From Aliivibrio finisterrensis (GTDB lineage Bacteria; Pseudomonadota; Gammaproteobacteria; Enterobacterales; Vibrionaceae): a stretch of DNA of 64,000 bases. This document shows positions 19,554-29,386 of this stretch, piece by piece. Position 1 is the stretch's first letter. Each line of letters starts with the position of its first letter. The position numbers and the translations under genes were made by a program. The DNA lies in contig NZ_WBVP01000007.1 in the NCBI RefSeq assembly GCF_008933155.1, positions 62,001 through 126,000 on the forward strand, in the 5' to 3' direction. The notes below the pieces were generated by a model. The model saw nothing but the letters and a program-made list of their open reading frames with translations. It was not told the origin of the DNA and ran no database searches.

Positions 19554-22001
19554 ATGAAAAAAACTCTGTTAACTCTTACGATTTCAAGCCTTATTTTTAG
19601 TGCATCATCAATCGCCTCCGCACCAAATACCGACTTAAACTTGATGCCATATCCACAATCTGTAGAGTTAAACTCGGGCCAATTAGCGATTACTAACGAT
19701 TTTAGTATTTATATCGATGGCTATAAATCAGAACGTATTCAAAAACTTGCTCAGCGTATAATTCAACGTGTAGAAACTCAAACAGGATTACCATTACTTA
19801 CCCCTTTTGCTGCATCAAAAAAAGAAGCGACCTTAATTATCGATGTTAGTAAAGCAGCAAAAAACAACATCCAAGATAATGATATTGATGAGTCTTACGA
19901 ACTAACCATCAATAAAAAACAAATCATTTTAGAATCTGACCGTCCATACGGTGCACTCCGTGGTGCAGAAACTTTTCTTCAATTAATCAACACAACTAAA
20001 GACGGTTACTTTGCTCCGCAAATAAACATTGAAGATGAACCTCGTTTCCCATGGCGTGGAGCATCATTTGATTCTTCTCGTCACTTTGTTACCGTTGATA
20101 CAATTAAACGTCAAATTGATGGTTTCGCTTCAGCAAAAATGAATGTCTTCCATTGGCACCTATGGGATGACCAAGCAATCCGTATTCAAATCGAAAGTTA
20201 TCCTAAGTTATGGGAGAAAACCGCCGATGGTGATTTCTATACAAAAGAAGAGATCAAAGACGTTGTGGAATACGCCCGCCTACGCGGTATTCGAGTAATC
20301 CCTGAGATCTCATTGCCGGGCCACGCGTCAGCTGTTGCTCATGCCTACCCTGAATTAATGTCGGGAGAAGGTGAACAATCGTATGACCAACAACGTGCTT
20401 GGGGTGTTTTTGTTCCTCTAATGAACCCTATTAACCCTGAACTCTATGTCTTCTTCGACAAAGTATTCAGTGAGGTAACAGAGCTATTCCCTGATGAATA
20501 CATTCACATTGGTGGTGATGAACCAAACTACCAACAATGGACAGACAATAAAGAAATCCAAGCATTCATCGCTGAAAATAATATTGATGGTAATCGTGGT
20601 TTACAGTCATACCTAAATGCGCGCATTGAAAAAATGCTAAACAAAAAAGGTAAGAAAATCATGGGTTGGGATGAGATTTGGCATAAAGATCTACCGACAT
20701 CAATTGTCATTCAAAGCTGGCGTGGGCATGACAGTATTGGTCGAGCAGCAAAAGAAGGCTATGCCGGATTACTATCAACTGGCTTCTACTTAGATCAGCC
20801 ACAACCAACCAGCTACCATTATCGTAATGACCCTATGCCAAAGGGACCACAAGTCGATGATCAACTGCACAACGGAGAAACATTCGAAACCTACACTTGG
20901 CAAAAACCAAGAGGCAAAGGTGGTCCACGTAAAGGGACACTAACCATCATTACCGATAAAAATGGTGATGCTCGTGCCTTTACTGATTACAACGGAAAAT
21001 CACGAGCTAAAGTCGATATCATGGAATATACCAAAGGTGAGTCATTCCGTGGTCATTTTGATAACTTCATGTCTTACACCGAATTCAACTTAACCTTTGA
21101 CAATGGCAATATTGAAAAAGAGAGTTATCAACTTGTGGGTAATGTTCGCTGGCCAACCACAGGTGAAATGACAGCAAGTTCATCAATCACAAACTCTGAG
21201 ATCCCTGCACCTAATGGCGGTTATCCTGTTGCTTTGAATAAAGGTGAACAAAAGCTAATTCTTGGTGGTGAAGCTGCTATCTGGGCTGAGAACTACGACG
21301 ATCTGACTGTTGAAGGTCGAATTTGGCCTCGAACTTACGCCGTTGCTGAACGTTTATGGTCAGCAGAAAATCTTACTGATGAAGACAGCATGTACCAACG
21401 CCTACAGGCAATAGATAATTGGGCAACGATTTCTGTTGGCTTGCAGCATCAAACCAATAGCTATAAACAGTACTTACGTATTGCCAACGGCGGTGATGTG
21501 TCTGCATTAATGAGCTTTGCAAACTACGCAGAACCTGCGCAGTACTATGCTCGAAACTGGGCTAAGTTTAATTCAACCGAGCCTAAGGGTGAACTATACA
21601 ATCAATATGAAAGATTGAATCGTTTTGTTGACGCAGTTCCTGTAGAAAGCTTCGCGGTACTAGATATGATAAAACTGGCAGAAACGGCAGTAAACAATAA
21701 AGCGGATTTAAAAGCGCTGAAGCAGCACTATCAAACCGTTCTAAAGAGTGCACAAACATCAGAAGTGATCTTTAACAACAATATCGCTTCTCTTGATACT
21801 GCACCATTGGCAGCAAAACATATTGAAGTAGCAACAGCAACATTAGCGGTTATTCAAGAGCTTGAACAAGGTAAGAAGCCGTCATCAAAGCAACTGGATA
21901 ACCTATTAACAATCACTACCAATGCATCAGGAATCTATGATGAGATGATTGTCGCTATCGTGCGTCCAACAGAAGAGTTGATTCGTCAATTACGTAAATA
22001 G
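19554..22001 (+). CDS. Secreted beta-N-acetylhexosaminidase (GH20)
   Basis: 815 aa. Signal peptide with hydrophobic core LLTLTISSLIFSASSIASA and a likely cut near residue 22. A GH20b-like N-terminal domain (about 28-160) precedes the GH20 barrel (from about 165), with NVFHWHLWDDQAIRIQ and the catalytic Asp-Glu pair D322-E323 in HIGGDE. The barrel carries an unusual insert (about 420-560) between the RGHDSIG segment and GGEAAIWAE. The C-terminal about 170 residues are helical. It releases terminal GlcNAc/GalNAc, probably from chitin oligosaccharides or glycans, in the periplasm or outside. Monocistronic with terminator. Confidence 0.93.
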   Translation: MKKTLLTLTISSLIFSASSIASAPNTDLNLMPYPQSVELNSGQLAITNDFSIYIDGYKSERIQKLAQRIIQRVETQTGLPLLTPFAASKKEATLIIDVSKAAKNNIQDNDIDESYELTINKKQIILESDRPYGALRGAETFLQLINTTKDGYFAPQINIEDEPRFPWRGASFDSSRHFVTVDTIKRQIDGFASAKMNVFHWHLWDDQAIRIQIESYPKLWEKTADGDFYTKEEIKDVVEYARLRGIRVIPEISLPGHASAVAHAYPELMSGEGEQSYDQQRAWGVFVPLMNPINPELYVFFDKVFSEVTELFPDEYIHIGGDEPNYQQWTDNKEIQAFIAENNIDGNRGLQSYLNARIEKMLNKKGKKIMGWDEIWHKDLPTSIVIQSWRGHDSIGRAAKEGYAGLLSTGFYLDQPQPTSYHYRNDPMPKGPQVDDQLHNGETFETYTWQKPRGKGGPRKGTLTIITDKNGDARAFTDYNGKSRAKVDIMEYTKGESFRGHFDNFMSYTEFNLTFDNGNIEKESYQLVGNVRWPTTGEMTASSSITNSEIPAPNGGYPVALNKGEQKLILGGEAAIWAENYDDLTVEGRIWPRTYAVAERLWSAENLTDEDSMYQRLQAIDNWATISVGLQHQTNSYKQYLRIANGGDVSALMSFANYAEPAQYYARNWAKFNSTEPKGELYNQYERLNRFVDAVPVESFAVLDMIKLAETAVNNKADLKALKQHYQTVLKSAQTSEVIFNNNIASLDTAPLAAKHIEVATATLAVIQELEQGKKPSSKQLDNLLTITTNASGIYDEMIVAIVRPTEELIRQLRK

Positions 22002-22043
22002 GCGTTAATTAACTAACTTAAAATCAGAGTAATCAAACCACAT

Positions 22044-22075
22044 AAAGTACCACTCAATATTGAGTGGTACTTTTT
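22044..22075. terminator. Bidirectional rho-independent terminator
   Basis: Perfect palindrome AAAGTACCACTCAATATTGA continuing as GTGGTACTTT, then T5; serves the hexosaminidase gene and the convergent thiH. Confidence 0.92.
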
Positions 22076-22133
22076 ATTTACTGAGTAGCCAAACACACTC
22101 GATCACCGTTTCACTTTGAAAGCGATATTTCTT

Positions 22134-23249
22134 TCAGTTCACAGTAAAGCTTCGCTCCCAGTCTTTCCATACAGGCTCAAACCCTCTAGCCTGAACCGCT
22201 TCTGCAACCGCTAAAGCAGAGCGCTCATCACTGATAGAAAACTGCTCTAACTCTTCATTGTCATTAGCGTACCCACCCGGTTGAGTTTTTGATGCAGCAG
22301 ACACAGATGTGATCCCTAAAGGTAATACATTATCTCTAAAGTGTTCTGACTCCCGAGTAGACAATGACAGTTCAACCTCTGGGTTTAACAACCGATAAGC
22401 ACAAATTAATTGCACCAGTTGTTTGTCACTCATGATTGATTTAGGTTCGAGTGCACCTTCACATGGTCGCAATCTTGGAAAAGAAATAGAATAACGCGTT
22501 TGCCAATATCGACGCTCTAAGTAGTCCAAATGCGCCGCCACAAAAAAACAATCCGTTCGCCACTCTTCTAAACCGATAAGCGCACCAATACCTATTTTGT
22601 CTATGCCCGCTTTTGCTAATCTATCTGGTGTTTCTAAGCGATATTGAAAGTCCATTTTATTTCCACGAAGATGATGTTCTGCATACGTCGATGGATGATA
22701 CGTTTCTTGATACACCATTACCGCATCCAACCCTAAGGTTTTTAATTCTGCATACTCTTCTTGTTCAAGAGGCTGAACTTCCATCGCAATGTAATTAAAC
22801 GACTGCTTTATCTGTGGTAGTGTTTGACGAAAATAATTCATTCCAACTTTAGTTTCGTGCTCTCCTGTAACCAAAAGCACACTATCAAAGTTCATCGTTT
22901 TAATTGCTGCCATTTCTTGTGCTATTTCATCTTGATTAAGTGTCTTTCTCTTAATTCGATTCTCCATTGAAAAACCACAATAAGTACATGCGTTGGCACA
23001 TAGATTAGAAAGATACAGAGGAATATAAAAACCAATCGTGTGACCAAATCGCTGACGAGTTAAACGGGCAGATTCTTGAGCCATTTGTTCAAGGTATCTT
23101 TCTGCTGCTGGAGAAACTAATGCTTTAAAGTCTTCTAGATCCCGCTTGGGTTTATTCAACGCCCTTTCAACATCATGATAAGTTTTGCTATAGATGGAGA
23201 GTTTAACCTCATCCCAATGTAACTTTTTCCATTCATCAGTAAATGTCAT
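22134..23249 (-). CDS. thiH: 2-iminoacetate synthase ThiH
   Basis: Radical-SAM enzyme that cleaves tyrosine to dehydroglycine (2-iminoacetate) and p-cresol for the thiamine thiazole ring. The [4Fe-4S] motif is CANACTYCGFSMENRI-like (CxxxCxYCGF) near residue 80. I choose the ATG at 23249 (371 aa), with AAGG about 8 nt upstream; an in-frame TTG at 23267 overlaps the thiG stop and lacks a ribosome site. Last gene of thiCEFSGH; the terminator shared with the hexosaminidase follows. Confidence 0.95.
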   Translation of the reverse strand: MTFTDEWKKLHWDEVKLSIYSKTYHDVERALNKPKRDLEDFKALVSPAAERYLEQMAQESARLTRQRFGHTIGFYIPLYLSNLCANACTYCGFSMENRIKRKTLNQDEIAQEMAAIKTMNFDSVLLVTGEHETKVGMNYFRQTLPQIKQSFNYIAMEVQPLEQEEYAELKTLGLDAVMVYQETYHPSTYAEHHLRGNKMDFQYRLETPDRLAKAGIDKIGIGALIGLEEWRTDCFFVAAHLDYLERRYWQTRYSISFPRLRPCEGALEPKSIMSDKQLVQLICAYRLLNPEVELSLSTRESEHFRDNVLPLGITSVSAASKTQPGGYANDNEELEQFSISDERSALAVAEAVQARGFEPVWKDWERSFTVN

Positions 23250-23259
23250 TTCATTCACC

Positions 23260-24030
23260 TTAATCAAGAAATGCCGTTAATGGACTAGAAGCAACCGCTT
23301 GGGTATTTACGGGCGCTAAGCCATTCTCGTAAGCTAATCGGCCAGATTGCACCGCTAACTTAAAGGCGGTCGCCATTGCGATTGGATTTCTTGCAGCTGC
23401 AATCGCCGTGTTCACAAGAACTGCATCTGCTCCCATTTCCATCGCAAACGCAGCATGAGATGGCGCACCGATACCGGCATCAACCACAACAGGTACGCGA
23501 GCTTGATCAATAATAATTTCTAAAAAGTCACGACTTGCAATGCCTTTATTCGAACCAATGGGAGCACCTAAAGGCATCACTGCAGCACAACCAACTTCTT
23601 CTAATCGTTTGCACAACACCGGATCAGCATGACAATAAGGCAAGACAACAAACCCTTGCCTCACTAGCTCTTCTGCTGCTTTTAGTGTTTCAATTGGGTC
23701 TGGCATTAAGTACTTAGGGTCTGGATGAATTTCTAATTTTAGCCAGTTTGTACCCAATGCTTCACGCGCCAGTTGTGCGGCAAAGATTGCCTCACGAGCA
23801 TTTTTAGCACCAGACGTATTGGGTAATAAGTGAATTCCAGCATCTACTATGGGTTTTAAAATATTGTCTGCTGGGTTATTCACATCCACACGTTTCAGCG
23901 CCATGGTCGCCAATTCAGAGCCCGACTCTATTAATGATTTTTGCATTATGTCTGAGTTGGGAAACTTTCCGGTTCCAGTAAACAAGCGAGATGAAAAAGA
24001 TTTACCGGCAATGATTAATGAGCCACTCAT
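23260..24030 (-). CDS. thiG: Thiazole synthase ThiG
   Basis: 256-aa TIM-barrel enzyme joining deoxyxylulose phosphate, ThiS thiocarboxylate and dehydroglycine into the thiamine thiazole. The Schiff-base lysine lies in the MALKRVDV segment, and [23 protein letters not shown]-type phosphate-binding loops are present. The AGGAGG Shine-Dalgarno is formed by the last two (Gly-Gly) codons of thiS, 5 nt before this ATG. Confidence 0.96.
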   Translation of the reverse strand: MSGSLIIAGKSFSSRLFTGTGKFPNSDIMQKSLIESGSELATMALKRVDVNNPADNILKPIVDAGIHLLPNTSGAKNAREAIFAAQLAREALGTNWLKLEIHPDPKYLMPDPIETLKAAEELVRQGFVVLPYCHADPVLCKRLEEVGCAAVMPLGAPIGSNKGIASRDFLEIIIDQARVPVVVDAGIGAPSHAAFAMEMGADAVLVNTAIAAARNPIAMATAFKLAVQSGRLAYENGLAPVNTQAVASSPLTAFLD

Positions 24031-24031
24031 G

Positions 24032-24244
24032 TTAGCCTCCTGCTATCGCTTGAAATAATGAAATACTTTCGCCATCAGAAAGACCACGGGTTTGCCACTC
24101 TGATCTTGGGATTATTTGATTGCTCATCGCTAATGCACACCCTTGAGAATCAACCTTATGCAGGGCAAGAAAAGAGTGAATGGAGTGTGTTTTCTCTACT
24201 CGATAAACCACATTATTCAGCTCTATTGTTATTAGATTACTCAC
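24032..24244 (-). CDS. thiS: Sulfur carrier protein ThiS
   Basis: About 70-aa ubiquitin-like sulfur carrier ending in the essential Gly-Gly (FQAIAGG). ThiF adenylates that C-terminus and sulfur is then loaded as a thiocarboxylate for ThiG. I start it at a GTG (24244), with GGAG 9 nt upstream, giving a length close to E. coli ThiS (66 aa). An ATG at 24259 adds five residues but has a poor ribosome site. Either start overlaps the end of thiF, so translation is coupled. Confidence 0.9.
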   Translation of the reverse strand: MSNLITIELNNVVYRVEKTHSIHSFLALHKVDSQGCALAMSNQIIPRSEWQTRGLSDGESISLFQAIAGG

Positions 24245-25094
24245 AGATAAACTCTCCATTAATACATTCTTGGCTTTGCACTGTTTCACGTGAAACATGA
24301 TGGTGCTGTTGGGATCGACAACAAACAGAACAAGTGTTGTCTTTAGGGATATCAATGCTAGACCATTTAAGTGATCTGCCATCAAATTGATGAATCGAAC
24401 TCCACTTAACCCAACTTGGCTGAGTGAGATACTTGATGGCTTCTAACGCCTGTAGGCTGCCAATCATACCAACCACAGGACCGATAATGCCAAATGACTG
24501 ACAGTTTTGCGTTTGCTGACTTTCTGTAAATGGAAACAAGCAATGGTAGCAAGCTGATGCATTTTGATTATCCTGTTGCTGATTAGAAAACAGCATCAGT
24601 TGTCCTTGCCACCCGATTGCCGCACCAGAAATAAGTGCTACTCCGTTTTTTACACAAGCAGCATTAATCTCATGACGCGTAAATAAGTTATCGCTACAGT
24701 CGAGAACGACATCGACTTGAGTCAGAAAGCGAGATAATTCAGGTTCAGTTAAATGATGATTGATAACCTCAACCGTAACGGCATTGTTTAGACCTTTTAT
24801 CTGCTGCGCCATAGCAATCGCTTTGTTCTGAGCGATATTCGATTTACGATAAATAACTTGGCGCTGTAAGTTACTCAATTCAAGTTTATCGCCATCAGCG
24901 ACAATCAAGGTACCTATGCCAGCAGCAGCTAAGTACATTCCAACGGCAGAGCCAAGCCCGCCACAACCAATCATCAATACTGTGCTATTTCTTAGTGCTA
25001 ACTGCCCTTTTTCACCAATATCAGGCAACATGACTTGGCGGCTATAACGGAGGAAATCTTGGTCATTGAGCCCCTCCATTAGTAAATTACTCAT
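24237..25094 (-). CDS. thiF: ThiS adenylyltransferase ThiF
   Basis: 285-aa E1-like enzyme that activates the ThiS C-terminus. ATP-binding loop MIGCGGLGSAVGMYLAAAGI, RYSRQVMLPDIGEKGQ near the start, and zinc cysteines in CYHC and CSVCC. The ATG at 25094 overlaps the thiE stop (ATGAGTAA) with GAGG 6-7 nt upstream. After CSVCC the C-terminal tail is unusual, HHHVSRETVQ, because a perfect parS site (24282-24297) is embedded in the codons. Confidence 0.94.
   Translation of the reverse strand: MSNLLMEGLNDQDFLRYSRQVMLPDIGEKGQLALRNSTVLMIGCGGLGSAVGMYLAAAGIGTLIVADGDKLELSNLQRQVIYRKSNIAQNKAIAMAQQIKGLNNAVTVEVINHHLTEPELSRFLTQVDVVLDCSDNLFTRHEINAACVKNGVALISGAAIGWQGQLMLFSNQQQDNQNASACYHCLFPFTESQQTQNCQSFGIIGPVVGMIGSLQALEAIKYLTQPSWVKWSSIHQFDGRSLKWSSIDIPKDNTCSVCCRSQQHHHVSRETVQSQECINGEFICE
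24282..24297. promoter_or_regulatory. parS: ParB-binding site (parS), perfect consensus, inside thiF
   Basis: TGTTTCACGTGAAACA, a perfect 16-bp palindrome, in the last 60 bp of thiF, where it encodes V-S-R-E-T. Confidence 0.95.
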
Positions 25095-25746
25095 AAGTAG
25101 CCTCGACATTTTTCTTCTCTCTTGGCTTAGCAAGAATAGCGGTAAACTGAGTTATAACTTCTTCGACATTGCTAGCCTGAGTAATCGCGCGAACTACCGC
25201 AATACTGTCTACACCGGTTTGCCACACTTGCTCTGCGACCGTAAGATCAATGCCACCAATAGCTACGGTTGGAGTATCACCTGCTAGCTGTTGGTTTTTT
25301 GCTAGGTTAACTAGGCCTTGCGGTTGTGATGGCATATCTTTGGTGGGTGTAGGAAATATATGTCCAAGCGCTAAATAACTAGGATTGAGAGCTTTCACTT
25401 TCAATAGCTCACTGTCATCATGAGTAGATAACCCCAAGCAAATGCCAGCATCTGATATTGCCTGCAGATCAGCGATTTCTATATCTTCTTGTCCAAGGTG
25501 AATTCCAAATGCCTTGTGTTTAATGGCTAGCTGCCAATAGTCATTAATAAACACTTGAGCATCATATTGACGGCCAAGTTCGATTGCGTTGATTACCTGC
25601 TCTTCTATGTCTGCTTGTTCTGGATTCTTAATTCGTAATTGAACCGTTTTCACCCCAAGGCTAAGCACGGTTTTAATCCATGACACATCATCAACCACGG
25701 GGTAAAGACCAAATTTATTTCTATCAATCGCAGGAAAAGTATACAT
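25087..25746 (-). CDS. thiE: Thiamine-phosphate synthase ThiE
   Basis: Couples hydroxymethylpyrimidine pyrophosphate with thiazole phosphate to give thiamine phosphate. TIM-barrel signatures: VQLRIKN, FINDYWQLAIKHKAFGIHLGQED, GLSTHDDSEL, LALGHIFPTPTKDMPS and VAIGGIDL. Two ATGs are possible; GAGGAG is 8 nt from 25746 but only 2 nt from 25752, so I prefer 25746. It is 106 bp downstream of thiC with a parS site in the gap. Confidence 0.95.
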   Translation of the reverse strand: MYTFPAIDRNKFGLYPVVDDVSWIKTVLSLGVKTVQLRIKNPEQADIEEQVINAIELGRQYDAQVFINDYWQLAIKHKAFGIHLGQEDIEIADLQAISDAGICLGLSTHDDSELLKVKALNPSYLALGHIFPTPTKDMPSQPQGLVNLAKNQQLAGDTPTVAIGGIDLTVAEQVWQTGVDSIAVVRAITQASNVEEVITQFTAILAKPREKKNVEATYE

Positions 25747-25781
25747 ACTCATCTCTCCTCAAACCTTCAATAAACAAGCGA

Positions 25782-25797
25782 TGTTTCACGTGAAACA
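25782..25797. promoter_or_regulatory. parS: ParB-binding site (parS), perfect consensus
   Basis: TGTTTCACGTGAAACA in the thiC-thiE gap, 1.5 kb from the copy in thiF. Confidence 0.95.
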
Positions 25798-25852
25798 CCA
25801 CTTACTATTTATTACTACATCTTCAATATTGATTTAAAAGAAAGATAATGAG

Positions 25853-27850
<1,998 letters not shown>

Positions 27851-27989
27851 TTAGTTTGAGATACAACAGAGAATAGGCCTGCATATCTGTATGTTATGAA
27901 TTACATAAATAAATTAAAGCTAAAATTAAGCTACGATTTATCATTAAATAATTCGGTTAGTGATTAACAAACTAAGATAAAAAATATCT

Positions 27990-28085
27990 CTTGTTCCCTT
28001 CGCAGGTATTAGCCTGATCAGGTTCTACGGATCCCGCACTGCGGTCTCAGCTCGTACTTTAAAAAGCACTAAGCACTCCGACAAG
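27990..28085 (-). promoter_or_regulatory. TPP riboswitch (THI element)
   Basis: Minus strand: closing stem CTTGT/ACAAG, then the conserved core GCTGAGACCGCAGTGCGG and AACCTGATCAGGCTAATACC, followed by GCGAAGGGAA. These are the THI-box consensus elements that bind thiamine pyrophosphate. It lies about 200 nt upstream of the thiC ATG. No clear terminator was seen between the aptamer and thiC, which suggests translational or Rho-linked control. Confidence 0.96.
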
Positions 28086-28202
28086 TTTCTTTCAGATCTT
28101 TGAATCAAAATCTGAACGTGTTCGGAGTATAAAGAAAGTACAGAAGAAATGAAACGAAAGAGAAAAAAGTTATCAGGTGGGTGGCTGAGTTTGTGAGTGA
28201 GC

Positions 28203-28236
28203 GCATATTAGGTTTAATCATATGAACCTAATATGC
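28203..28236. repeat. Perfect 12-bp inverted repeat
   Basis: GCATATTAGGTT and AACCTAATATGC separated by 10 nt, between the thiamine leader and the stress-protein gene. No T run follows on either strand, so it is not a classical terminator. The rest of 27788-28329 outside this and the riboswitch shows nothing I can assign. Confidence 0.7.
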
Positions 28237-28329
28237 TTCTCCGTAAACAAAACGATGGAATTGTAGTTATCCACCATTTGAATACTCGCAATCCGTAGAA
28301 AACCCTCAATAGACACAATTAAACATGGG

Positions 28330-28752
28330 TTATTTGACAATAATAACATCACATGCAGTTTTATCTGCAATTTCACCGCCAAGCGTTCGCCCCCAATGTA
28401 TTTTGCTTTTGTGGTAACCAATCATAACAATGTCTGCATGAATATTTTTTCCAATATCACTGATATGCTTAACGATATCACCATCAGCAATATGTATTGA
28501 ACGTACCGGATGAGGTGACTTTTTTGATAATTCAGATAATTGCTCAATACGTTTAAAATCTAAGGCGTTATCACAGCAATCTAATCCTAATTCAACGTCC
28601 ATATAATTGGTGTTGCCAATACCTAATTCAACAAAAACAACATCAAGTTCCGCTTCATTTTGATTGGCTAAAATAGCCGCTTTTGTCATTAACTTATGCG
28701 CTCGACTTTCATCTGGATTAATCGCCAACAAAACTGTTTGGTATAACTTCAT
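28330..28752 (-). CDS. Universal stress protein, UspA family
   Basis: 140-aa single-domain USP fold: an N-terminal beta strand YQTVLLAINPDESR, central DIGKNIHADIVMIGYHKSK and a final strand TACDVIIVK. The G-2x-G-9x-G(S/T) ATP motif is not evident, as in UspA-type rather than ATP-binding USPs. Cytoplasmic, usually induced on growth arrest; its precise role is unknown. Monocistronic, divergent from crcB. Confidence 0.88.
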   Translation of the reverse strand: MKLYQTVLLAINPDESRAHKLMTKAAILANQNEAELDVVFVELGIGNTNYMDVELGLDCCDNALDFKRIEQLSELSKKSPHPVRSIHIADGDIVKHISDIGKNIHADIVMIGYHKSKIHWGRTLGGEIADKTACDVIIVK

Positions 28753-28840
28753 ATATTGCTCCTACAAAAAACATGGATAAAAAACTTTAGACTGCTATCT
28801 TACTATTAAAGGCAAAATTTCTAATTTAATTGAGGTACCA

Positions 28841-29221
28841 ATGAATCAATTTATGCTACTAGGCTTCATTGCTTTAGGTGGAGCTGTTGGGGCTTGTTCT
28901 CGCTATTTAATCTCTGAACTCTGCATTGTCCTATTAGGCAAAGGATTCCCGTACGGCACCTTAACTGTCAATGTTATCGGCTCTCTTATTATGGGTATAT
29001 TAATGGCTTCTCTTAGCGAGAGTATCATAGAGTCCAGCCTTTGGCGTCCAATCGTCGGCCTTGGATTTCTAGGTGCTTTAACCACTTTCTCTACCTTTTC
29101 AATGGATAATGTTATTTTGATGCAGCAAGGTGAGATCTTTAAAGCCGGTTTAAATATCCTACTAAATGTCACTCTTAGTGTTGTAGCTTGTTTTATTGGT
29201 TTCCAACTAATAAAAAGCTAA
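28841..29221 (+). CDS. crcB: Fluoride channel CrcB/Fluc
   Basis: 126-aa small membrane protein with four hydrophobic helices, GGAVGACSRYLIS near the N-terminus, GTLTVNVIGS, and the signature GALTTFSTFS. Fluc proteins form dual-topology dimers that expel fluoride. I looked for a fluoride riboswitch in the about 90 bp upstream and did not recognise one. Confidence 0.93.
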   Translation: MNQFMLLGFIALGGAVGACSRYLISELCIVLLGKGFPYGTLTVNVIGSLIMGILMASLSESIIESSLWRPIVGLGFLGALTTFSTFSMDNVILMQQGEIFKAGLNILLNVTLSVVACFIGFQLIKS

Positions 29222-29253
29222 CAACGCGTTACAGCCCTCCCTAGCCCAAACAC

Positions 29254-29287
29254 AATCAAACCTCAGCATATCTGCAGAGGTTTGATT
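29254..29287. terminator. Hairpin after crcB
   Basis: Perfect 11-bp stem AATCAAACCTC / GAGGTTTGATT with a 12-nt loop, 32 bp after the crcB stop. The following sequence is A/T-rich but has no clean T run, so termination is likely but not certain. Confidence 0.55.
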
Positions 29288-29386
29288 AGATATTTAAAAA
29301 CGAGAAAGTAGAGCTGATCCCCAACAGCATCGGGAGTAAAGCACCTATCCTGCTATAAATTTAAAAATTAATATTCATCATAAATA

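Noticed and set aside
24237-25133. Longer thiF start upstream in thiE
   Set aside because: The ATG at 25094 overlaps the thiE stop and has a GAGG site; the longer version would overlap thiE by 47 bp without one.
28218-28421. 67-aa minus-strand frame overlapping the stress-protein gene
   Set aside because: It overlaps the C-terminal codons of the universal stress protein in another frame and has no ribosome site.
28753-28840. Fluoride riboswitch before crcB
   Set aside because: None of the conserved pseudoknot segments is present in the short upstream region.
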